NCBI RefSeq assembly: GCF_047675955.1
Contig: NC_132917.1
Span: forward strand, 10,944,501 to 11,008,500
Source: Chlorocebus sabaeus
Lineage: Eukaryota; Chordata; Mammalia; Primates; Cercopithecidae
DNA length: 64,000 nt
Reading direction: 5' to 3'
Of the stretch, positions 9,841 to 19,333 are shown piece by piece. Each line of letters begins with the position of its first letter. Position 1 is the first letter of the stretch. The notes beneath the pieces were generated by a model. It was given only the letters and a program-made list of their open reading frames with translations. It had not been told where the DNA came from and did not search any database. Both the position numbers and the translations under genes were made by a program.

Positions 9841-10940
9841 AAAATTATTAATACACTGCAGCAGCTGAATACCATGGGCTTGTTCCGCATCGATGCCTGC
9901 AATCAGCTGGACTTAAAGCCCACATCTTGATATTGGGGGTTCTGTCTTGTCTGGTGCAATGTCGGGAGCAGTTCTGTATCAGCGGGTGACCCACCCACCA
10001 CAACACTTCCTGCTGCCTCCCCTCTGACCCGCTGTCTGGTGGGAGATTCCTGAGCAGACTGTCGACACAAAATGGGTCCCAAAATCCCCTTTTTATTTTC
10101 TCTTGCAATGCACCGAGTTAGTAGAAGAATGTTGACTGTCATGAACGCAGAAAATTGACTGTGGAGGGATTCACATCCAGCAATGAGGATCCTCGTGTGT
10201 CACTTGCCCATGAGGGCTTCAAGCCCCACTAAACGATTCTGGTAGGAGAGCATTCCGTGCACACAGGTCAAGTGGATTCCGTCAGTGTCAATGTCACATC
10301 TCATCTTAGATCCACATATTCGAACCACGATCTTTTTACTTGTCAGGGTTCAGTTCCAGAGAACAAAACCCACTCCAGCTAGTTTAAGCAGAAAGGAATT
10401 TGAGACGTGAAATTATGGGCTTACGAAACTGCTGGGAGGGTTGGAAGCCCAGGCTCAAGGCCTAGGTTCCAGAAATGACTCTTAAAGCCAGCCCACCAAG
10501 GAAGCTGCCCAGGGAAGGGGGGGACAACTAGGCAAACAAGAACCAGGAAGCCACTGCCTCAACTCTGAGCCTCCAAGCCGTACTGTCTTGCCTTCTATCT
10601 GGGGGTCAGAATCCACTGCACTCCTTCCATGGGCTGTGGGATCTCACTGTCTCATGTACCGTCTATGCCAGCACCACAGGTGGCCCGTACCCAGTCTCTT
10701 AACACCCATGAAACAGAGGCCAGCTAGCAGGCCATCTGCCTGCCCCTGCTGCAGACAAACCAACAGCTCTCTGTGTTGGCAGCCGGATCCAGCCTCCCGC
10801 AGACTCCTCCCGTCCACATCGGCAGGCCATGGGCATCAGCCTGGCAGGAGCTAGGCCACAGGATGATCCCAGGTTGTGAGGGAGTCTGGGAAACACTCAT
10901 AGCCTTCGGCTTTCCCACCTGCAACACACACTTAGGCCAC
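9841..10940. other. No gene seen; unique sequence
   Basis: Mixed-composition DNA. Around 10345-10400 'tcagggttcagttccagagaacaaaac' resembles the reversed end of a common LTR-like repeat, but the match is too short to annotate. Confidence 0.4.
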
Positions 10941-11058
10941 TAGTGGATCCCAAACTTAAACAGGCGGATCTGGGGTGGGGCTTGGAAATGAGCATTTCTA
11001 ACGATTTCCCAGGCGATGCTGCGTAGCTGGTCCAAGGACCGCACTGCGAGAGACGCTG
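10941..11058 (+). mobile_element. MER5A (hAT-Charlie MITE), internally deleted
   Basis: The left end 'tagtggatcccaaactt' and right end 'actgcgagagacgctg' correspond to the MER5 terminal repeats. Between them are 'tctggggtggggcttgg', 'atgagcatttctaacgattt' and 'cccaggcgatgctg'. About 70 bp of the consensus left half is missing. Non-autonomous, no ORF. Confidence 0.75.
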
Positions 11059-11635
11059 GACTCCAGGGCACAGCAGGGCGGACGGAGCTGGGCAGGCTAA
11101 CCTGCAGCAGCCATCACAATGACCTTGTGCAGATTTTATTTCCTTGGTTTTCCATTAATAATTCCTTTTTCATTATTGACAGAAAAATAGATGTTTTCAT
11201 TAACACAGCAATAAGATCTTCCTGTTAGTTATCAGTTTGTTGAACAGAAACTACCTTTATTCTTTAACTTCTTACTTTCTCTCCTGCTTTCTAGACCTCC
11301 TGCAAGGCTGTAATCCTGACATTTATTTCCCCTACACACCTGAATTAGTTCCATAGTTACCTGGGCCTCAAGCTTTTGTCTTTAACACGTTTCTTTTCAC
11401 TCTGCTAGAGGACGTCCTTTAGTTGTGTGTGTGTATATATGTGTGTTTCTTTTAAGGTGTTGGAAATAAACATTTTTACTACTCCCACGTAGGAAAATAT
11501 CTTTATTGTCCCTTAATCTTCATGACAGTTTGGCTGGATACAAAATTCTGGTTTCAAAATTATTTCCAATGAAAGTTTTGGCTGAGACCTGAAGAAAATA
11601 GACACCACACTCCAAAGGGTAGAGCAAGGCCACTG
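11059..11635. other. Mostly unassigned; probable L1 3' fragment at 11490-11570
   Basis: The stretch 'tttggctggatacaaaattctgg' occurs in antisense primate L1s, and a similar phrase is seen at 23040 in this window. The remainder shows only a short TG/TA patch at 11424-11445. Confidence 0.4.
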
Positions 11636-12000
11636 TATTAGTTCCTATTGCTGTTGTAATAAAGGACCACAAATTGGTGGCTTAAAGCAACACAGACATA
11701 CTATCGTGCAATTCTGGGGGCAAAAGTCCAAGGTGCGTCTCACCAGGCTACAATCAAGGCAACAGCAGGGCTGTGCTCCTGGAGGTTCTGGGGAGAAGCT
11801 GTCTCCTTGCCCTTTCCAGCTTCTGGAGGCCACCTGCTTTCCTTGGCCTCTTCTACCTTCCAGGCCAGCCCTGGCATCACCTGGAACTCCCCTCCTTTTT
11901 CATGCCCCCTTCTCTGACCAGCTCTTCTGCTACCTTCCCTTAGAAAGGTTGGTGTGATGATATTGGGCACACCTGGATAGTACAGGATACCCGACCCATC
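11636..12000 (-). mobile_element. MLT-type LTR remnant, antisense
   Basis: Opens 'tgtattagttcctattgctg', then 'ggaccacaaattggtggcttaa' and 'attctgggggcaaaagtccaagg', a pattern shared by reversed MaLR/MLT LTRs. It becomes hard to follow after about 11850. The far edge is uncertain. Confidence 0.5.
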
Positions 12001-12149
12001 TCAAATTTCTTAATCTCGTCCTCTAAGTCCCTTTTGCCAAGAAAGGGGACATATCCTCTGGCTCCGGGGATTAGGAAATGGACTTCTCTAGGGGACTCAG
12101 GGGAGAAGGCTGTTTATTCTGCCCGCCATGGCCACCAAACAAGAGTTTT

Positions 12150-12470
12150 TATTTATTTATTTGTTTACTTATTTTTATTATGTTTTTGAGATAGAGTCTT
12201 GCTCTGTCGCCCAGGCTGGAGTGTAAAGGCGCAATCTCTGCTCACTGCAACCTCCACCACCCGGGTTCAAGTGATTCTCCTGCCTCAGCCTCCCGAGTAG
12301 GTGGGATTACAGGCGCGTGCCACCATGCCCAGCTAATTTTTATAAAATAGTAGAGATGGGGTTTCACCATGTTGACCAGTCTGGTCTTGAATTCTTGACC
12401 TCAGGTGATCTGCCCGCCTCGGTCTCCCAAAGTGCTGAGATCACAGGTGTGAGCCACCACTCCTGGCCCA
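12150..12470 (-). mobile_element. AluS-type SINE, antisense
   Basis: A mutated TTTA-like tail (12150-12186) is followed by a complete antisense Alu ending 'gtgagccaccactcctggcc'. A 10-bp target duplication, caagagtttt, lies at 12140-12149 and 12473-12482. Confidence 0.9.
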
Positions 12471-12482
12471 AGCAAGAGTTTT

Positions 12483-13365
12483 CAAAAGAAGATAGAGAAA
12501 TATGACTTTATAACTCTCAACATCCCTCATCCATAGACACCCACACAGAGAGCTTGAAAGGGTTAGAGGTTGCAGAAGGGAGGAGGCTGTTTCTGGAGTG
12601 TTCTTGGTGTGCTGGGAGTCCTTCCTCCTGGGGGGGGTGCTCCACCCCTTCACCTAAAGCAAAGATAGAAAATAAACTCAGAGGGTTTGTTTTCTGCAGT
12701 CTGGGGGACACAGCGAGCCCACTTGGAAAATCAGGAGGTCAAGCACTACCTACTTGGAGAGCAGAGCAAGGTAAGTTCCCTGCACCAGCAGCCTTCACTC
12801 CCAAAGTTGATGATGCCTGAGGGCATCCTTGGACCCGCTGGGGCTGGTGCCAGAGAGGGCACTTGGATTGTCATTGGTCCTGTCTGTGAGATCCCCTGGA
12901 GGGGTCGACAGGTGCTGGGATCTAAGGAAGGTTTGGGAGATCCGCCAGGGAGAAGCCATGCTCACCCTCATAAAGGGAATTACAGGAAGAGATCCCTAAT
13001 AGGGAGGCAGGGGACACCTCCAGCAAACTCACCAACATCGCCAGAAAAAGAGGCATCTTTAAACACCTGCCCAAACCAAACTAAAACTGGATCCATCCAG
13101 CCAGGTCAGGACCCTCCTGACTTCTTGGGTCTTCTCCCTCCCCCTGCTCCATTCCCAAAATGTGAGAAACTGCAATGAGCAGGAAGTAGGGAAAGAAAAG
13201 CAATGGTCATGCCTCTGTCTCCCGCTTGAGGTCACCTCTGCAGACCTCAGCCCAAAAAAGGAGAAGCTAGGCAAATGACCTAGAGGTAAGTGGCTGGCGA
13301 CCACTTATCTCTGACAAGAATAAGAAAAATCATAAGATTTGCCCTAAGTTTCACTCAGAGACAGG
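12483..13365. other. No gene seen; unique sequence
   Basis: Contains a 163-codon open frame (12687-13178, +) without recognisable domains. No repeat identified. Confidence 0.45.
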
Positions 13366-13427
13366 CAAAAAACAAAAACAAAAAACAAAAAAACAACAGC
13401 AACAACAACAGCAACAGCAACAACAAA
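13366..13427. repeat. (CAAAA)n/(CAA)n/(CAACAG)n low complexity
   Basis: A-rich with regular C's, then CAACAG and CAACAA triplets. A microsatellite-like tract. Confidence 0.9.
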
Positions 13428-13812
13428 CCAGCCCCACATCATGAATTCAAGGGGGTCACGTGAGGCTTTTCTGATTCCATCCCTGCTGCTCAGCTGAACG
13501 GGGACATCGTAGGTACTGCCTCATTATCTCCCAGCATCTGGTGTTTCTGTGGAGACGCCTGATCCCAGTCTGGATTCCTGTTCATTTGAAGGTGTAAACA
13601 TTTGCATATTTTTCTCTCTGAAGCTTTAAGGCTCTTCCTTTTTTCCTTGATGTTCATATTTTCACGCAGATGTATCTGAGTCTGGGTCATTTGTTTCTTC
13701 CTTCTGTTCTGCAGAACCAGGGGGCGGTGTTAAAGAACACAGGGTAGAAAGGTTCCACGAGTAGTAAGTGAAGGCCAAGGCCCTGACTGCTGGCTTAAGA
13801 ACCAGTCCATGC

Positions 13813-14114
13813 GGCCGGGCGCGGTGGCTCACTCCTGTAATCCCAGCACTTTGGGAGGCCGAGGCGGGTAGGTCACTTGAGGTCAGGAGTTCGAGACCAA
13901 CCTGGCCAACATGGTGAAACCCCATCACCACTAAAAATACAAAAATTAGCGGGGTGTGGTGGCACGCGCCTGTAATCCCAGCTATTCAGGAAGGTGAGGC
14001 AGGATAATCCCTTGAACCCTGGAGATGGAGGTTGCGGTGAGCCCAGATCGCACCACTGCACTCCAGCCTAGGTGACAGAGTAAGACTCTGTCTCAAACAA
14101 AAACAAAAAAGAGA
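13813..14114 (+). mobile_element. AluS-type SINE
   Basis: Complete: starts 'ggccgggcgcggtggctcac' and ends with 'ctgtctcaaacaaaaacaaa'. A 9-bp target duplication, cagtccatg, lies at 13803-13811 and 14115-14123. Confidence 0.95.
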
Positions 14115-14179
14115 CAGTCCATGTATCAGTGCCTGCCAGGCATTGCGTGCTTACCTGAGTCCCACGCCCCCGTCTCCCT

Positions 14180-15590
14180 CCCCACAGGAGACCACTGTAC
14201 TGAATTCTGTTTATCATCCTTTGCTATTCTTTAGAGTTTGATAATAGGCATGTTTCTACACATTGTTTAATTTGCATGTTTTTGAACTTTACAAAAATGA
14301 TGTCATGCTGTGTGTATTCTTCTGTGAGTGACATATTCTGCTCCAAATTAGGCCGGATTCATCTGTGTTGGTGCCTGCAGCTTGCTTAGTTCATTTTCAC
14401 TGCGTGCAGCATTGCATCGTATAAATTATGTCACAATTCATTTATTCGTTTTCTTGCCAGTGAACTTTTGAGTTTTTTCCAGTGATTCTTTACATTACAT
14501 TCAATTTCACCATGGATATTCTTATATGTTTCCTCGCATTCAAGGGTTTTTATACAAGGGTTTTTCTTTGAAGTAGAATTGCTGAATCTTTGAATTCATG
14601 CATCTTCAATCTATTCATTAAATAACGTCAATTTTTTTCCAAAGTGATTGTTCCATTTTGAGCCCCCACCAGTAATATTAAGGAATTGTTCCATGTCTCT
14701 GATACCACTTTATTATATTGTATTTTAATTTCTTGTCAGTGGGTGGGTAACACTAAACAATATCCTACAATGGTTTGAGTTTACAATCGTTTATTTACTA
14801 ATATGGTTCAGTTGCTTTTCACATATTAATTGGGTATTTGTGCTTCCTCTGCGAAGTGCTTTCTTTTGTATTTTTTTCTATTGGGGAGCTTTTTCATCTT
14901 ATTAGAAATTTTAATATATTCTAGATCTTTTGTCAGTCATGTGTTGATAATACCTTCTGCTAATTCATGTCTTATTTGAATTTTGTTACAGAGCTTGGAT
15001 GAGCAATATTTTTTTAATGCTGCAAATGTGTTCATCTTTTCTGTTATGGGTTGTTTTAAGTAATTCCTTTCTACTCTGAGACCATGAAGATATTCTCCTA
15101 TATCGTATTCTCCAAGTTTTGACTTTAATATTTAAGTCTTTAATCCATTTGAGATTTCTTTTTACATCACAGATAAAGATCTGATTTCAGTGTTTGCCCT
15201 GCAGAAAATCAATTACTCTTCACTAAAGAGTCTGTCCTTCTTCCATGGTCTTCATCGCCAGCTGAGTCAGGAGCCCATTTCTACACACCTGCAAATCATT
15301 GGCGAGTTCCCCCAATTCTGTTCTCGGTGCTTGGCCTGCCTGTTTCTAATCCTACACAAAACTGCCTCCTCTGTGTGATGTGCCTCTAGATTCAGAGGGC
15401 AACCCCCACCCCCATCCTCCTCCAAAGAGTTTTAGGCTGGTCTTGGTCTATTATTCTTCCATATAAATTTTAGAATAAGCTCATTGAGTTTAGTGAAAAA
15501 TCCTACTGAAGTTTCAAAGTTAGAATTCCATTAAATCTATGAATCATTTTTGGAAGAATTAACATCTTTTTTATATTGGGTCTTAATTTT
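14180..15590 (-). mobile_element. Old L1 (L1M class), antisense, 3' side
   Basis: T-rich sequence in the characteristic reverse-complement style of L1: 'gtcttatttgaattttgttac', 'tttaagtctttaatccatttgag', and 'tttcagtgtttgccctgcag', the equivalent of the ORF2 3' region. Frames are broken throughout. It continues after the AluJ insertion at 15600. Confidence 0.7.
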
Positions 15591-15599
15591 ATTTTATTT

Positions 15600-15872
15600 A
15601 TCTTATTGAGACAGAGATTCACTCTATCATTCAGGCTGCAGTGCAGTGGCATGATCATAGCTCACAGCAGCCTCGAATTCCTGGGCTCAAGTGATTCTCT
15701 TGCCTGAGTGTAGTGTATCTCACTACACTCAGCTAACTTTTTTTTAAAATAGAGACTGGAGTTTTGCTATGTTGCCCAAGCTGGTCTGGAACTCCTGACC
15801 TCAAGTTGGCTTCCCTCCTTGACCTCTTAAAGCACTGGGATTCCAGGCATGAGCCACTGTGCTTAGTCAATA
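15600..15872 (-). mobile_element. AluJ-type SINE, antisense, with internal fold-back rearrangement
   Basis: Antisense Alu ('gagacagagattcactctatc' to 'gcatgagccactgtgctta') inserted in the antisense L1. The segment between 'gattctcttgcct' and 'cagctaac' is abnormal. The usual 'cagcctcctgagtagctgg' section is gone and replaced by a 12-bp inverted copy of the next bases (arms 15704-15715 and 15721-15732). Confidence 0.85.
15704..15732. repeat. Perfect 12-bp inverted repeat, 5-nt loop
   Basis: Left arm ctgagtgtagtg, loop tatct, right arm cactacactcag. The right arm is the normal Alu sequence and the left arm is the extra inverted copy. Confidence 0.95.
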
Positions 15873-15885
15873 CTGGGTCTTTCTA

Positions 15886-16556
15886 TCCATAACTATGACT
15901 TATCTCTGGGTTTTCCTGAATATCACTCAGTAAATTTTACCATTTTTTCCACAAAAATCTTACACATTTGTATTATTTCTGGGTAGCTGGGTTTATTTTT
16001 GATTGTTTTGTAGCTATCATAAAAGGTATTTTGTTTTAAATGACATTTTATAACTGATGCATGGTGTGTGAAAATACAATTTTTTAATTAAAAAATCTAG
16101 TATCTTGCTGAACTCTCCTATTAATTCTAATAGTCTATCTAATCTCCTGGACTTTCTACATAACAATCATCTCATCTGCAAAGAAAATGACAGTTTTGTT
16201 TCTTCTTTTCTAATCTTTAAAACTTCCATTTCCTATTCTTATTTATCTGACTAGAAATTATTATAACACATTAAATTTCACTGTGAGGGTGGGTATCCTT
16301 GGGTTTTGTTTTTTTTTCTGTGTTCTAACAGGAATTATTTTAATTCTTACCCATTAAGTAAAATGATATCTGTAAGGTTTTTATTTTTTTACAGATATTT
16401 TTCTAATTCTTATGTGCTGAGTTTCTTCTCCTTTTTAAAAAAATCACAACTGGATGTTAAATTTTATCAAATGCTTTTAATGCATTTGATAATTATCCAT
16501 TGGTATTACTGTATTCTACTCTGCTAATGTGCTGGATTACATTAATAGAATTTCTT
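15886..16556 (-). mobile_element. Old L1 (L1M class), antisense, continued
   Basis: Continues the element of 14180-15590: 'aatctcctggactttctac', 'atctcatctgcaaagaaaatgacag', 'gagggtgggtatccttggg', 'aatgtgctggattacatt' are the reversed reverse-transcriptase region of L1 ORF2 in degraded form. Confidence 0.75.
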
Positions 16557-17680
16557 TGGGGGCAGGAGAAATTAAGGGCTTTAAAAAAAATAAGATATGT
16601 CTTATAATCAAAACCTTCCTCTTAAATCTCAGTTATGAATGGCTGACTGGATTGCTTTGCTTTCCCACCTAGAAGGCAAACATATCAAAGCACAATAGTC
16701 ATGTGATATGGACGAAAACCACATACACCTGATGGCATCACTTCCCTGTTGGAGCAAAAGCTGTTGCTCAAAATGTGTGAGTCTGAAAGGAAATTCAGAC
16801 ATCCCAATCCCATCTCATATGTTGCTTGAAGGAAAATATCTCAGGTGCTTAATAAATTTTTGTCAAATTAGCCAGCTAATACTTAAACAATAAATGTTGA
16901 TTTCTTTGTTCTCTTGGATTAATAACATTAAATATTTCTACCCCTTGGCAAAAAGGCCTGATATGGTCAAGAATCTGAAGTCTCATCATGACCTCAGCAC
17001 AAATGGACAGTAAGGACCTCCAAACGTCCACTTCCCCATTAAAGTGACATGAACACTGTCAAAAAAAATGCTCAAATCAATTTTTTAAAACTCTGGAAAC
17101 TAACTAAAGGCTCACAGCAATGTTAAAAGTGTTTGTTAAAGAAAAGCAGATGAATCTCAGTAAAAGTAGTGAACTTTGTGGTGTTGAACTTCTCCTACTT
17201 CCATCCCCCTCTTACATAGCAGCCGAGAAAACCAAAAGCTCCACAATCCCAGTAAAAACCAGTGGCCTAGCAGCCACTGGAAAGGGCAAAATAGGTTTGG
17301 GATTCCCGAAAGCCTCATTATAGAGACTTTTCATTATTTGACCTGTCTGGCAGCTCCCTGGAAAGCCTTACTAGCAGGGTTTGTCTTTATATGACTTGAC
17401 TTGGCATTCACTCAGCATGAATAGCCTTTTCCCCAGGGACATTTGTGGAAGACAATCAGTGGCAGTTGTTTAACATCACGGCTGCCTGCAATCATGCCAC
17501 CAGTTGGGACAAACAAGAAGCTAGCCAAAAAACATAAAAGGAAAAGCTGAAGTATCCAAAGTGGGCTTTGGAAAATTCGGGCATGTTCCTAGGAATCTGG
17601 AAGGCCTTGTACATGTGTGACACTGTTGCATGCCTGGAATAGTTCTGAAAACGCCCTAAGTTCTCACCTCTGGGTCACCT
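16557..17680. other. No gene or repeat recognised
   Basis: About 1.1 kb of AT-rich sequence between two L1 blocks. Frames are under 70 codons. It could be unrecognised old LINE or unique DNA. Confidence 0.4.
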
Positions 17681-17774
17681 TGAAGATCAGTATCATCAGA
17701 AAGAGAAAGCTAAGAGTTATCAATTGCCTGGATGAATGTTGAAGGTATGAACATATGGTCAACAGAATTAGCGA

Positions 17775-18348
17775 TGAAAACCACAAGGGGATGCCACTTC
17801 ACACTCACCAGGATGGCTGTTATCAGAAATATTGGCAAGGATGTGGAGAAAGTGGAGCCCTTGTACATTGTGGTATAAAATGTTACAGCCACTTTCAAAA
17901 ACGGTTTAGCATTTCCTCAAAAATGCCAGCATAGATAGATTTACCATATTACCCAGCAATTCCATTCCTAGTTATATACTCAAGAACACTGAAAATACAT
18001 GTCTGTGCAAAAATTGTACACAAATGTTCATAGCAACTTTATTCATAAAAGGCAAAAAGTAGAAACCAGATTCCATCAACTGATGAGTAAATAAAATGTG
18101 TTATATCCATAGAATAGAAAATGATTTGGCCATAAAAGGGAATAAAGTACAGATTCATGCTAAGACCTGGGTCAACCTTGAAATGTTATGCTACATGAAA
18201 AACGCCAGGCACAAAAGGTCAGGTATTGTATGATTCCATTTCCATGAAATGTCTGGAATTGACAAATACTTAGAGACAGAAAGTAGATTAGTTGTTGCCA
18301 AAGGCTAGAGCAAATGGCAAATGGAAAATAATTGCCCTTGATTGACAG
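17775..18348 (+). mobile_element. Old L1 (L1M class), sense, ORF2 end and 3' UTR
   Basis: 'aaaccacaaggggatgccac', 'caccaggatggctgttatc', 'ttacccagcaattccattcc' and 'catagcaactttattcataaaag' are the well-known L1 ORF2 tail. Then 'atgattccatttccatgaaatgt' and 'gattagttgttgccaaaggct' are L1M 3' UTR. It is split here by a younger L1 and resumes at 23213. Confidence 0.8.
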
Positions 18349-18349
18349 G

Positions 18350-18954
18350 TTCCTTTTTTTTCTTCACTCTTACATGTTCAGCTTATTTTCAATTTTTTAA
18401 AACTTTCAATTGCTTTTGGGGTATCAGTGGCTTTTGGTTACATGGATGAATTTTCTGAGATTTTATTGCATCTGTCATCTGAGTAATGTACGTCGTATTC
18501 AATATGTGGTATATATCCCTCACCTCCCCAACCACCATCCCCTTCTGAGTCTCCATAGCCCATTATATGACTCTGTATACCTTTGTGTACTCATAGCTTA
18601 GCTCCCACCTGTAAGTAAGAATATATGGTATTTGGTTTTCCATTCCTGAGTTATTTCACTTGGAATAATGGCCTCCAGCTCTATTCAAGTTGCTGAAAAA
18701 TGCATTATTTTGTTCTTTTTTATGGCTGAGTAGTATTTCATGGTGTATATATACCACATTTTCTTTATCCATTCATCAGTCAATGAGCACTTAGGTTGGT
18801 TCCATGTCTTTGCAATTGTGAATTGTGTTGCAATAAACATATGCTTATGGTGTCTTTTTGATATATTAATGACTTTGTTTCCTTTGGGTAGATAACCAGT
18901 AGTGGGATTGCTGGATCAAATCATAGATATATTTTTAGTTCTTTAAGAAATCTC
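18350..18954 (-). mobile_element. L1 (L1PB/L1MA class), antisense, 3' UTR and end of ORF2
   Basis: Starts with a T tract and 'cttttggggtatcagtggc'. Follows reversed L1: 'ctcccacctgtaagtaagaatatatgg', 'ttatggctgagtagtatttcatgg', 'taaccagtagtgggattgctgg'. Interrupted by the Alu at 18955 and continues from 19334 to about 23212. Confidence 0.88.
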
Positions 18955-19156
18955 TGGACCAGGTGCAATTGCTCACTTCTGTAATCCCAACACTTTGAGA
19001 GGCCAAGGTGAGCAGATTGCTTGAACCCAGGAATTTGAGACCAGTCTGGCAATATAGTGAGACTTCATCTCTTCAAAAATAAATTTTAAAATTAGCCAAG
19101 TGTGGTGGTATGCACCTGTAGTCCCAGCTTCTTGGGAGCCTGAGGTAGGAGGATCA

Positions 19157-19202
19157 CTTGAGCCTGGGAAGTGGAGGTTGCTGTCCACCTCCCAGGCTCA
19201 AG
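19157..19202. repeat. 19-bp inverted repeat (18/19), 8-nt loop
   Basis: The left arm (19157-19175) begins cttgagcctggg and the right arm (19184-19202) ends cccaggctcaag. There is one mismatch. It is a fold-back duplication within the Alu right monomer. Confidence 0.92.
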
Positions 19203-19272
19203 CATTAATGGTGCATGAGCACACCACCACTGCCCTCCAGTCTGGGAACAGAACAAGACTCAAAAATAAAAA

Positions 19273-19323
19273 AGAAGGAAGGAAGGAAGGAAGGAAGGAA
19301 GGAAGGAAGGAAGGAAGGAAGGA
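19273..19323. repeat. (GGAA)n microsatellite
   Basis: About twelve uninterrupted GGAA units in the Alu A-tail. GGAA arrays are potential ETS-factor binding arrays, though nothing here shows use. Confidence 0.95.
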
Positions 19324-19333
19324 AAGAAATTTC

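Larger units (their letters stand above)
18955..19323 (+). mobile_element. Old Alu with GGAA tail and internal fold-back duplication
   Basis: Alu in sense ('ccaggtgcaattgctcactt' to 'ctccagtctgggaacagaac') followed by a GGAA microsatellite tail. Target duplication aagaaatctc/aagaaatttc at 18945-18954 and 19324-19333, inside the L1. In the right monomer, 19184-19202 is an inverted copy of 19157-19175, so the normal 'cagtgagctgagatc' part is displaced. Confidence 0.88.

Noticed and set aside
10345..10400. Reversed end of an LTR-like repeat ('tcagggttcagttccagag')
   Set aside because: Too short and diverged to place. The rest of the element is not recognisable.
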